Source of the DNA: Erythrocercus mccallii
Lineage: Eukaryota; Chordata; Aves; Passeriformes; Dicruridae
Reading direction: 5' to 3'
NCBI GenBank assembly: GCA_013397435.1
Contig: VZRG01000275.1
Location: forward strand, 434,001 to 498,000
Length of the DNA stretch: 64,000 nucleotides
Part shown: positions 37,033 through 46,905 of the stretch, one piece after another
Numbering within the stretch: the first letter of the stretch is position 1
Layout of the letters: each line of letters opens with the position of its first letter
Translations under genes and position numbers: made by a program
Notes under the pieces: model-generated
What the model was told of the DNA's origin: nothing
Seen by the model: the letters and a program-made list of their open reading frames with translations, nothing else
Database searches by the model: none

Positions 37033-38499
37033 GTAAGGAGCCACTGCCCGCCGGCTCCGGCTTCCACCGCTCCCAACCCCTGCCCATCTCTGCTGCTATT
37101 TTTTCCCCCCTCCTCTTTATTTGCTTCTTATAATTTAAGTTTCCGAGTGAGAGAAAAAAAAAACCAACTCAAACAAAACCTAAATTCTTTTCCCCCCCCT
37201 CCCTGATTCTCCCGCTAGGCAGGGATGCCATGCAAGTCATGGTCCGTTTTGGATTTGTAGGGAGCATGGAAGCGGTTTGCGAGCTATGTAAATCAATTCC
37301 AGTTTGCCATGGTTTAAGCGCATTGTGTAGGCTGTCTCGCAGCCCTGTTTCTGACAAGAGAAACGAAAGAACTTGCCGCGTTATAAGCCTAAATATGCCA
37401 ATAATTCAGCCCGAGGACAATTTATTAAACAGCTCTGCATGTGTTCCTTGCCTGCCAGTGCTTTAATCTTCTGATTGTTTTAAAACGTTGTCCTTTCAAG
37501 CTGTCTTGCAGCTTCGCAAAAGTACTTTAAGATGAGTTTTCTAGGGATTTTTTTTTCTAAGATTATTCAAATGAGTTTTTTTTAAGACTTCTATTCACCT
37601 GAGGAGACAAAAGGAGCTTTTATTTTCATTCTCACAGTTAAAAGGCAAAGTGACAAAATGTTTTTGATTCTTGTTTTTCATAGTTTTACAGCAACAATCT
37701 TAGAAGAGCCTTGTGGTAGCAAGAACAACTGGCTGTATCTTAAGACTGAATCAAAGATCTGCCCCAGTTTAAAAAGCCAGTCCACTTCCTAAACTTGCTC
37801 ACAATGTGTTATTTTCTAGTAGGCAATGGGTAAATATGAGGAAATGAGAAGTCTTCTAGGTTTTCTGTGTGGGCGTCATTCATTCAGCTCTCAGGGGTGT
37901 TTTTATAATACATGTCCAGGAAATGCACGTGTGAGGATTTTGCACCTGTAGCGCAAATGTTTTACACTCGCCTTCTGAAACCATGGTGGGAAATCCCAGC
38001 TTCCTTGCCAGTTTTCTCTAAGTTACAGGAGGTGAGGAAGGGTAAAGAAAAACATAGGTGATAGGATAAGGAAAGATATTTCTTGCTCCCACTAGCAAAA
38101 TCACCACATTTTATAACTCTATAAAGAGAGGGAAATTCTTGTCCTTGCAAAGCACAATGAAGGGCATTTTAGATACTCAAGTTGATCAGCTGGATGCACG
38201 TAGTCATCAGAAATCATTATCACCACAAGAGGGTACTTTGGCACAGAGGGTTACCAACAAGGAGTGCGAAAGAAGCAGAAATGTTACAGGACAGCAATAA
38301 TAAAGTGTAAAATGCTCTGTGAAACGTGCACTTTACTCTCCTGAAATATTTCTACCTAAGGAATAGGCTTCAGGGACAATGAAGATTCCTAAGTGATGGA
38401 TTAAAAGAGCGAGGCAAATAAGTCTAATAGAGAATGGGGGCGGAGGGGGAATGCTAAGGCACACACGCACCCTCCAGAAGGGGAGGAGGGATGGGGGAG
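37033..38499. other. Probable intron between two candidate promoters
   Basis: This stretch runs from the donor at 37033 to the next CpG-rich patch. It starts GC-rich and fades into AT-rich sequence. A pyrimidine tract lies at 37184-37204. No exon was recognised. The word 'ccacaagagggtac' near 38224 is loosely CTCF-like, but too weak to call. Confidence 0.5.
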
Positions 38500-38739
38500 A
38501 CATTCCATCCTGAAGAGAGGTGCAGGCACAGGCGGGCCCGTTCTTGCCGGGCCGGTCCCGTCCCGTGGCGGGGGCTGCGCTCCCCGGGGCAGCGCCCGCC
38601 TGCAGAAACCCGCGGCCAGGGTTTGTTTGAACACCTGCCTCTGAGTGCCGCTTCTCTCTCCCGTGCCAAGGGAATAGCCTGGGAGGATTTCTCTGGGTTC
38701 GGTTGGTTTGCTGGCCACAAATATTTTCAGTTTGGCAGG
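38500..38739 (+). promoter_or_regulatory. Second CpG-rich patch with strong splice donor, candidate alternative first exon
   Basis: About 16 CpG crowd into 38520-38640. The patch is followed at 38740 by ggcagg|gtaagtct, an excellent donor on the + strand. A frame opening at ATG 38491 stays open for 83 codons to that donor and ends in phase 0. The antisense strand is also open here (162 codons) simply because GC-rich sequence lacks stops, so the frame alone proves nothing. No TATA-like box was seen. Together with the promoter 1.7 kb upstream this suggests alternative first exons of one + strand gene. An orphan CpG patch is the alternative. Confidence 0.4.
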
Positions 38740-41700
38740 GTAAGTCTGTGGGCACTGCTAGACCCGAGGGACAAAATTCAGGGAGCTGGACGGCAAGGTG
38801 GTGCTGAGCTACTGTGTGCATCAGCCCCTGTCAGCAGAATTCCTGTTTTAGTGGGAAATGAAGGTTGTGATGGGCTATGAAGTAACTGTATATAACGTTT
38901 AGGAAATCCATTACAGCAGACACTTAGAAGCAGGCAAGTCATGTGCAGCTGGAGCCCTCATTCCTGCTTCTAGTTGGAAATCGTTAAGGGGAAGAGTTAT
39001 ATGCAGAGGGTGACCTTTCCTTGGCCCTCCTGTTCAGAACAGAGAGCTCTTTTTTACTTTCTCTTCCACCTTACAATCAACTCTCCCTACCTGTCCTGCT
39101 GCTCTCTGCCCTTCTTTGGTGCTCCTTTCCTCACCCTTACACCAGCTGGAAGGGAAGTGGTTAACTCCTTCCTCTTCACAGGCTTTGAGAGTGAGTGCTC
39201 CCACTTTGAGAGACTCTTGGTAGGACCTATAGCTCAGTTTGGTGTTGCAGAGTTAACCACCAAGTACATAGGCATATGGCAATGTACTGCAGGGGTTGGA
39301 AGGAAACCATGTACTATGCTGATGACTGATCTGACCCAAGGGCAACCCACAGCTACTGAACAATAGCACACAGAAAGAAAAATGCACTAATTTACCCAAC
39401 TGAAGTGGAGGATTTACTGTAGAAATGTAATATGCAGCCTGTTGATAAGATTCAATCTAATTTACTACTGTGCCAGTCCAATAGTCTCCAGCTGGTCACA
39501 GGGGTTGGTGTAAATATTGAGCTGAGAATTGTAAATGAGACAGTATAAAGAAGCAGTCGTTTTTAGCTGATCATTGAAAACCTCAGCAAGAGGTGTATTT
39601 TTGCTGTCTCATGTAATAACCCCACAAATAAGGTCCAGCAACCAAAACAGGAATATTCTGTCTGAGAAACTATGCTGATCAAAATGTACCAGTAAATGCT
39701 TAAGTATCCACAGGAATTATACCCATTGGTGTGCACTGTAAGACTAGTGTTAGGAAGTAGAAGAACAATTTTTAAAGGTGTCTTACATAGTTGCAAAAAA
39801 CATAAAAAAGAACTAACAGACAAGAAAAAAGCCTTTGCAAGTAACCTTTTTTTTTCTTTGCAGAGTACTGAGTTCAGTACTTTATAAAGTAAGGAAATTT
39901 GCAAGTGATGGAAACTCATGAAGGGTGGAGCCCTCATGAGGGTGGAGTTTTTGTGTGGCTGGACACAGTTATGTGGCTGGATTCCTTGAGTTTGCTGCAG
40001 AACTGGAGAGGGCACTGTGGGCTCTGTTTTATTTCCTAAGCCTACTTCACAGAAAATCAAATGTTTGATGAATTTTAATACTTCATTTTCATTCCCTTTC
40101 AACCACAGCATATCCCTGAAGTGCAGCTCACCAGGAGTGTCATTGACAAAAAATGCAGCTCCTTATTTTGGCCTCTTCCTATTGAAGTACCATTGACTTT
40201 GATCAAGGAAGTCTTGAGTCCTGAGCCCTTTGTCACATAAAGAGGTTCAACTAAGCAACTGTTAACTGACTGGCCACCTGAAAATTAAAAACTGTGTTTC
40301 TAAGGTGCATAAACCCATTATAATTACTTATAATTTCTGCAGTCATATGGCTTTTAATGTGCATATAATCACCAAATGAATAAAGGCCGTATACAATTTC
40401 AGTGCAAAACATGCAAAATTCAAAATCGCCCCCTTTCCTTTCAGCTGTTTAAGTTCTTAGCATGTGTTTCTTATTTCCTATTTTCTTTTGCATACCTTTT
40501 TAAAATTCTCAATGTGTTCCTCTGTATAAAAGCTGTATTCCTGTCCTGTAATTCTGTAATCTTTTGCCTGGCACTAGGAAATTGTCTTACAGAGTTCATC
40601 CTGGGATGTTTTGTTGTTTGTTTGACCTGTAAGGGAAGAAAGAGCATCTTGAAGAATGCTGCCTTTCTGTGTGTGTACCATGCAGAATAAATAAAACAAG
40701 TGTACAGAGTCCACAGGCTGGGAGTGTATCAGTTAATTAGTGGCTGGACATTGCTCGGTAGGAAGCCTGGTGAGGATTTTTTGTGCATGTGTGTATGTGT
40801 GTTGTCTGCACCCTTTGATCACTTGTGTGGTAAATAGACATGCAGGGTAGCTATAGCAACATGTGCTGTAGGTTGGTGGGAACAGAGGGGATGGGATCCC
40901 CTGACAAAGGGTAGTTTGTTAGAGTGGTTGGTTCTGATTAGAAAAAGGTGACACCAATCAGGGCATTTAAAAACATCAGTTCTGCAAAACGCAAATGAAT
41001 GTTATCAGTTTCAAAGTAATGCTTGTTTCTGTAGCTCTACAAGAGTAGATCATGTGGAAGATTAGTGAGGAAGGGGGAGGGATAATAAAAAGCAGAGCAC
41101 AACCCATTTACACTTTTGAATGAAAAAATATTTGCTGTAGAAATGCTTTTTTCCGTGGTGCTGCACTGTCTATGCAGTTTGCGGAAGAAGCATTTGCAAG
41201 AGCCAGATTCCCACAGATATTGATACAAATAGTTGTGTTTTTAAAATATGGCTTCAGGAGGAACTGATGATGATGTGATGTTAGGTAGTGCATCCGATCC
41301 ATTACCTTTCCCTGGTTTATAAGAGTTCCGTGTACAATTTGCGATCCTAAGATCCTGTTCCTATTTCGATAACCTACCTGTAGAGGTCAGACTTGAAGCT
41401 CTTAAAATCTTCCCATGATAGAATTTCAACGTAAAGCTAGAAATATACATATCCAGATCCACTTTCCTCATTAACTTTATGTGGAATACTTTTAAAATAA
41501 TGTTGATTTTTCAGTGTCAAGTTATTAAGTAGCACCATGTTCTGCATTGATGGAAGACTGAAATACATCAGCTTCATTTCACATCTTGAACAGAACCCAA
41601 CCTAAAGCTTTTATTAGTTCCTGAATTATTTAGATGTGTATCTCTGTCTCCATGATCCCCACTAGGCCTCCTACCTTTGATGAGGTCTGTTTCCAACTCC

Positions 41701-42925
41701 CTCCCTCCAGCCTGCCCAGCCCTCTGCAGCGCTGGCTGCCGGCTTCCCACTGCTGCCTGGTCTCAGGGCTTCCCCACTGGCAAGGGACAGGGAAGCAGGC
41801 AGTGCCACAGAGGGTTTCAACAGCTTCTGAGCACTGCAAAAAGTTAAAAGACCTCAGAGTCCCTCCACAAAGTAGCACGAGAGGTAAGGGGTCTGTTGGA
41901 TCCTGGGGTCAAGGAAAATTAAATGCTGGGAACAAGAAGCTCACAGTGGTAAATGTTCGCAGGGAATCTGCTGAAGCTCAGGAAATGCTTCAGCATTTTT
42001 AGAAACAGTTTCATTTGTCTGTGGGTAAGACTGAGCTGAGAGAAAGGAGCAGACCGGTATTCACATACAGCCGTATTAATTGCTTTTTGGATGTGCGCTG
42101 GAGTTTGTTTGAATGGAATTTCATACTTTGCAGGATATTTCATTCTTTAGCCTGTTTTTGGTTCAAAGTCTTTATTACAGTCGTGCAGCTTAGAGCTTGT
42201 AATGCTTTAGCAAGCTGCAAGGAATTACTGTATATCCCTGGGATCCCTGGCTTGCACTGCAGAATCCAGCCTGTCTGAAAGCTGGGAAAAGCGCTAAAGG
42301 GTAGGAAGCTGATTTTGATCTCTTTTCTAAACAGTAAAAGTTCTTAATTCTTTAAAATTCTTTCCCATTTGCTGTCATGTCGTGTTTTTTTATTAGTAGT
42401 ATTTATATCTTCCCAGGGGATGTGGGAGGAGAAAAAAGCCGGCAAAGAGGCAATGTTTGTTTGGCCCAAAAATTTTATGATTGAATAAGTGTTGAGATAA
42501 CTGGGTGCAAGAACAATTTTAAGATAGTAAAACAAATAAAAGAAAGTCAAGGCTTTTATTCTTGTAAAAGGAATAAAAGAACAGTAAATGAGGAGATCGA
42601 TGGGGCTGATAGAATTTTTTTTATTGTAATGTGATAGACTTTAAGGAAAATTATTTATGTAGGAACACTTCACTGCCCCTGAAAGGAGCTGGTGACATGC
42701 TATGACAGTCACTCCACATTTTGGGTCAGGAAGGCCAACACATTTCTCATGCCTTCGGTGGCAACAGCATCTTCCCATCACTCTTCACCCAGGCTGCCTT
42801 GTGCTGCCCGTGCACCTGTGGGGCTCCAGTGTCTGAGCAGGTGCCCAGGACTAATGACATTGACTCATCTCTTTGGCTCTGCAGGTATTTAATTGCTGAA
42901 CAACCGCAGCAGGAGCTTAGAGAGA
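38740..42925. other. Mostly AT-rich non-coding stretch, no gene seen
   Basis: No gene is supported. The longest open frame of the window lies on the minus strand at 39563-40111 (182 codons). It is rich in Leu, Ser and Cys and shows no domain or motif that I recognise. The patch 41660-41830 is GC-rich but CpG-poor. A small hairpin, tgctgaagc and gcttcagca with a 9-nt loop, lies at 41969-41995. Confidence 0.55.
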
Positions 42926-42961
42926 CCCCCCTCCTCCCACCCACCCACAGGCCCTCTCCCC
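42926..42961 (-). other. Potential G-quadruplex motif (minus strand)
   Basis: The + strand carries six cytosine runs of three or more (42926-42931, 42936-42938, 42940-42942, 42944-42946, 42952-42954, 42958-42961), separated by 1-5 bases. The minus strand therefore has at least four G runs with short loops, meeting the usual G3+N1-7 rule. The + strand could form an i-motif. Whether it folds in vivo is unknown. Confidence 0.6.
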
Positions 42962-43051
42962 ACACTACCAGAGTGGTAGGGCAAAGTCGTTTGTGGTTCT
43001 GGCAAGCTGATGCACTTTGTAGACTCAGGTGAAGCAAGAGCTTACTTAGAT

Positions 43052-43073
43052 GAGTAAGTAAGCTTACTTACTC
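43052..43073. repeat. 22-bp perfect palindrome
   Basis: The half-site gagtaagtaag is followed by its exact reverse complement, centred on the HindIII-like word aagctt. A partial third copy of the gcttactta word precedes it at 43040-43048. A pyrimidine-rich tract with C runs follows immediately. Confidence 0.9.
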
Positions 43074-43258
43074 TCTCCCCCCGCCCCCGACACTATCTCT
43101 GGGATCTCCTTTTTTTTTATTTAATCTTTATTTGAGGCACTAGCCGAGATGGATGCTTTCTTTCAAAAATACTGAGAAATCAGTATTTTATGGCAAAAGT
43201 GTTCTCAAAAAAATTCTGTTTTTTTTTCAGTAGTTACCCCATATGGAAGCATGATCGC

Positions 43259-43350
43259 TTTTGTTTGGGGGTTTTGGGTTTTTGTTTGGGGTAAGATTTT
43301 TTTGTTGTTGTTGTTTGGTTTTTGTTGTTTTTTTTCTTCTTTTTAATTTG
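43259..43350. repeat. T/G-rich low-complexity tract
   Basis: The + strand is composed of T runs with G runs and (gtt)n, the mirror of the A/C-rich tracts at 8.3 and 15.0 kb. An A/G-rich stretch follows at 43405-43448. Both look like simple-sequence or tail-derived DNA, not genes. Confidence 0.8.
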
Positions 43351-46199
43351 ACTTGTTTTGTGTATTAGTTTGGAGATTTTTCTTCCTGATAGGTAATTTG
43401 AGACATAAAAGAAAAAAAGGAAGAAGAAAACAAAAGGAAAAGAAAAACTACACATTTTGATACACTTAGACACATTTGATTCATTTAGATTGGAGTTGCC
43501 AAATCTAGCCACTCCATCATAAAAGGAGACAACATCCCAGTTTCAAGGAACCCTTCATCACCAAACAAGCTTCAGAAGTTTTGGAGGGGATTTTGATTTT
43601 GTCATTGGATTGTTCTGGTTTTCCCTCCCTAATATCATGCCCTTATTGCAAAATCTGTATGTGTTTTACATGGACGATATACACTTTATTCACAACTTCT
43701 CCTTTGTGGACCACCAAGATCTGCCTCTGTCCCATGCCTGTGCTTTTTCCCCCGTTTGTAACCAGCTCCAGCTTTCTGGGCAGTGAGGTCTCAAGCTGTC
43801 AGCCCAGTCTCTGGTTCCACTTTGGCTCTGGATGCAGGGATACAGACAGATCTCTCTCTTACTACTTATGTTTCTGTTCTTGCTGGAATCACAAAAGACT
43901 GTAGGTAGAGGCCTAAACAACTCTGTAAATAATCTCACTGAAAAATACTTGTGTTGTAAATCTGATGTGCAGAGGAGCAACAAGAATAGAGGAAGGCAAG
44001 GCTGCCCAGCGCAAGGAAAAACACTGCTCCTTTCAGGGCAGTGCCCGTGGACAAAGCTCTTGGGCAAGGACACATTGCCAAGCACAGACCAGGTTTGTCC
44101 ATGTGGTACTCGAGAGATTATGTGTTCTGTGTTTATGCCTTGTATCAAATGCCATTGATACCAGCATGCATTTCCTCACTGAGAGATGTCAGCTATGGAC
44201 CTTGTTTAGAACAACTTGGTAAGCCCAGGGTTTGGCTGTACATGCCAAAATTTGCCCTATCCCACCAGTAACTATTGAAACAGGTAAATGGTTAATGATT
44301 TAATTTCTAGCTGGAAAACCTCAAAATTATAGTTTAGACAGAGGTTTCAAATTGGGATTTAAGTAGTTCAAAAGTGCACTGTATTGTTTTGGTCTAATTA
44401 ACACAACATAGTGATAAGACATTAAAGCAGCGTGACAACATTATACATTGATAACAGGGGACATTAATGCCTGGAGACACAGTCTACATTGTAAAAATCT
44501 AAAAAAAAAAGGGCTTATTATGTTAGATAGGTCAATGTGATTTGACCTAGTTTTGCTTTGCTGCTTGGAAATTATGTCAGTATTTGTTATGTCATCTCCT
44601 TGGATGAGCAATTTAACATCCTTTTTGCATTGCAGTCTTGTCCTAATATTTTATATATTTACTTGCTCTCTAAAAGGATCCTTCAGGCTAATTCTAGAGA
44701 TCTGGGAAAAACTGATACAAAACAAAAACTTCCTGAAACCAGCTTCCCTTTCATATATGTCTTCTGTGCAACAAAAAGGAGTAAATTTAGTCACAGCAAA
44801 AATATAGCTACAAATTCTGAGAAGTATCTTGTCCCCTTTGTATTTAAAACTCAATAAAGTTCATGAATATAAAATTACTGTGCTAACTCATATAGTTATG
44901 TACACCTTTTCCACAAAGGTTTTTAATTGTTAAAACCCAGCATTTTTAATTTACCTAGACGCTTACATAAAATAGAGTGTCTTAAAGGAACCACACCATA
45001 TACTTTCCTGAAAGAGGACATCTCATACAAAGTCATCAGTATTCCCCTCAGGGGAAAATGAGGTGGGTATTTTTACTCTTCATCAAAATCACAAGGCCTT
45101 TCCTTCATATTTATCTTGGTTTTTCCTCTGTTGCCATCTGGACTTGTAAGGCATTTGCCAGGGCTCAAATTGTGGTACATCAGGGAGCAGCCACGGGATT
45201 AGATGTTACTGTTCTTTGCTCTAATGGAAAAATTTTGCTGTTACAGTATTTTGGTAAATGTTATCAAAGGAAAACTCCATCTCTTCCTTAGCTTTACCTG
45301 TCTTCTCACAGCTATGCCTCTAACTGTGTTTAACAAAGATAGGCTATGGCAAAGTTGCACCTTTTGCTTCTTAACATTTCTTGGTCCAAAATTGGCAGAT
45401 ATGAAGCCTGATTTTGCTTCTGCTGAAGTCAGTGTTATTGGGGAGGTCAGGTGGATCCCCCGTTCAAAATAGTATTTTTTGTTATTTAAATACATCTTTT
45501 GTGACAAATGCTGATCAGATCAGGTGGTAGTATGAGAGCAAAATCAGGGTTTCTTTCCCAATTTTTTTTACAATTTTGATTTTAATTCCTCTTTTCTTGA
45601 ATAATAAGAAATTTATTCTTGAATTTCACTATCAGCTTGTTCCTTGCAGTGTCAAAATATTTTAATGAGCTACGTAAGACCTGTACAAATTCTTCACCAT
45701 TTCTTCACAAATACATCTAATCTTCAAAAGGTCCTGCTTACTCAGTATCTTCAGCTCAGTAAAATTAAGAATTGTAATAGCTATCTGAATTCTTTGAGCA
45801 TACTTCAGATGCAAATGCTCTTACATCCCTTGTTAACCAGCTTAATTGGAACAAAAGCCCAATATGAATGTGTGTTCAGAGGTGCCTCTTCTTTGCTATA
45901 ACATTTGCTCTCGATCCCTAATTAAGCCTTGTTACCAAAGGTTAAAAAATCCTCACACAATTTAACTGTCTTTGAATGTCTTGACTGCAAAAGAAACTGT
46001 CAGGGGAGAAGTCTGCTGATTCATCCCGTAAAAAAGCAGTGTAAACTGCTTATGAAGGATTAGCAATGACTGGAAATAAATATCACATATCCCCAGAGCA
46101 GTAAAAGCCTCATGCGTGAGGAAGATGATGATTGTGGGTTGACAAGACGATTCACACAGCTAGAAAGACTGTGCAGGAATTCATGGAGAGTTCTCCCTG
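43351..46199. other. AT-rich non-coding stretch, no gene seen
   Basis: No gene is supported. Open frames of up to 152 codons (minus strand, 43690-44148) and 114 codons (46060-46404, mostly inside the CR1 copy) have no gene-like features. The one notable item is an inverted-repeat structure at 45407-45548, listed separately. Confidence 0.55.
45407..45548. repeat. Inverted repeat bracketing 118 bp, possible old DNA-transposon relic
   Basis: The 12-mer cctgattttgct (45407-45418) recurs as its exact reverse complement agcaaaatcagg at 45537-45548. Next to the left arm lies 'tctgctgaagtcagtg'. This combination loosely recalls old amniote repeats with ends like 'aattctgctctcac' and an internal 'gaagtcaatgg' block. 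The match is weak and from memory, and a 12-bp chance inverted repeat is also possible. Confidence 0.3.
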
Positions 46200-46905
46200 T
46201 ACTCTGGAGATTATCTGGACCAACCTTCTCTTCAGCACAGGTTGCTACAGCAATTTCCTCAAACAGTATTGAGAATTTCCAGCATGTGAGAATCCACTGC
46301 ATTCCTGGGCAGCCTCTTCCAATCTTTTTATTTTTCCCCTCAATCCAGACAGAATTTCTCTTGCAGCACTCATGCCCATTGCCTCTTGTTCTGTCAGCAG
46401 GCATCCTTGTCTAGACAGCAGCTCTATTTCCTCTGTTACTAACTTTGTAGATACTCAAGGAGTGTGATTAGAGCTCCTTTGAACCTTGTGTTCTCCAGTC
46501 AGAGTAAACCTGTTTCCTTCAACCTTTCTTCATATGTCAAGTGTTACAAAACCCTAATCATTCCAGTGGCCTCTGCTGGACCCTTCTCAAATTCCCCAGC
46601 TGATGGGCCCCAAGTGGTCACAGTATTGCAGGTGTGGTGTGGTAAGTAGAGTGAAATAGCCATATTTCTTGGGTTACTGACTGCACTCTTACTGGTGCAG
46701 GCCAGGAGGCTGCTGGCCACCTTCCCTGGCGGGACACACTCCCAGTCACGTCACATCACTGCCTGCCACTGCCCCTCAGCAGAGCAGCTGCTCCAGCCCA
46801 TCAGTCCCCAGCTTGTGCTGCTGCTTGGGATTACTTCTTTCCAAGTACAGAACATTACATTTATCTTTGTTTAAGCTCACATTATGGCTTAGTTGGCCAT
46901 CACAT
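46200..46905 (-). mobile_element. CR1 retrotransposon, long diverged copy, minus strand
   Basis: Read on the + strand this is the reverse complement of CR1 in the expected order. First comes the 3' end region ('atctggaccaacc', 'gggcagcctcttccaat', 'cctcttgttctgtc'). Next comes the ORF2 C-terminal region ('gttctccagtcagag', 'cttcaacctttcttcatat', 'tggcctctgctggaccc', 'tattgcaggtgtggtgtgg'), then more upstream ORF2 sequence ('aggctgctggcc'). It ends around the 'ttgggattacttctttcc...acattacatttatctttgtt' block. Divergence is high and the coding frame is destroyed. The element transposes by target-primed reverse transcription, and this copy is dead. Confidence 0.85.

Larger units (their letters stand above)
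36660..37090 (+). promoter_or_regulatory. CpG-rich promoter candidate
   Basis: This is the best promoter candidate in the window. About twenty CpG occur here amid CpG-poor surroundings. An inverted CCAAT box (attgg, 36712-36716) and a TATA-like gaataaaaag (36876-36885) are present. A start about 25-30 bp after the TATA-like word would fall near 36907-36915, and a strong splice donor follows at 37033 on the + strand. CpG density is moderate, not extreme. The CCAAT box is farther upstream than usual for that start, so other starts are possible. The long antisense open frame across it (149 codons) is a GC artefact. Confidence 0.6.

Noticed and set aside
36627..37076. 149-codon antisense frame across the CpG-rich promoter candidate
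   Set aside because: GC-rich sequence has few stop codons, and the frame runs against the donor at 37033 and through the inferred promoter.
38215..38245. CTCF-like site 'ccacaagagggtac'
   Set aside because: It departs from the core consensus and has no supporting context.
38333..38821. 162-codon antisense frame across the second CpG-rich patch
   Set aside because: Three frames are open here on the minus strand and another on the plus strand, which points to stop-poor GC-rich DNA, not a gene.
39563..40111. Longest open frame in the window (182 codons, minus strand)
   Set aside because: It has no recognisable domain or motif and a composition typical of translated AT-rich non-coding DNA. One such frame in 64 kb on six frames is not surprising, and no promoter or splice signals support it.
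40170..40240. Old amniote repeat suggested by 'attgaagtaccattgacttt'
   Set aside because: The match is too short and degenerate to assign a family.
43690..44158. Overlapping 152- and 108-codon frames on opposite strands
   Set aside because: No domain is recognisable, and mutual overlap on both strands suggests chance.
8234..45390. 17-base exact match 'acatttcttggtccaaa' at 8234 and 45374
   Set aside because: Similarity does not extend beyond the word. A match of this length in AT-rich 64 kb can arise by chance.
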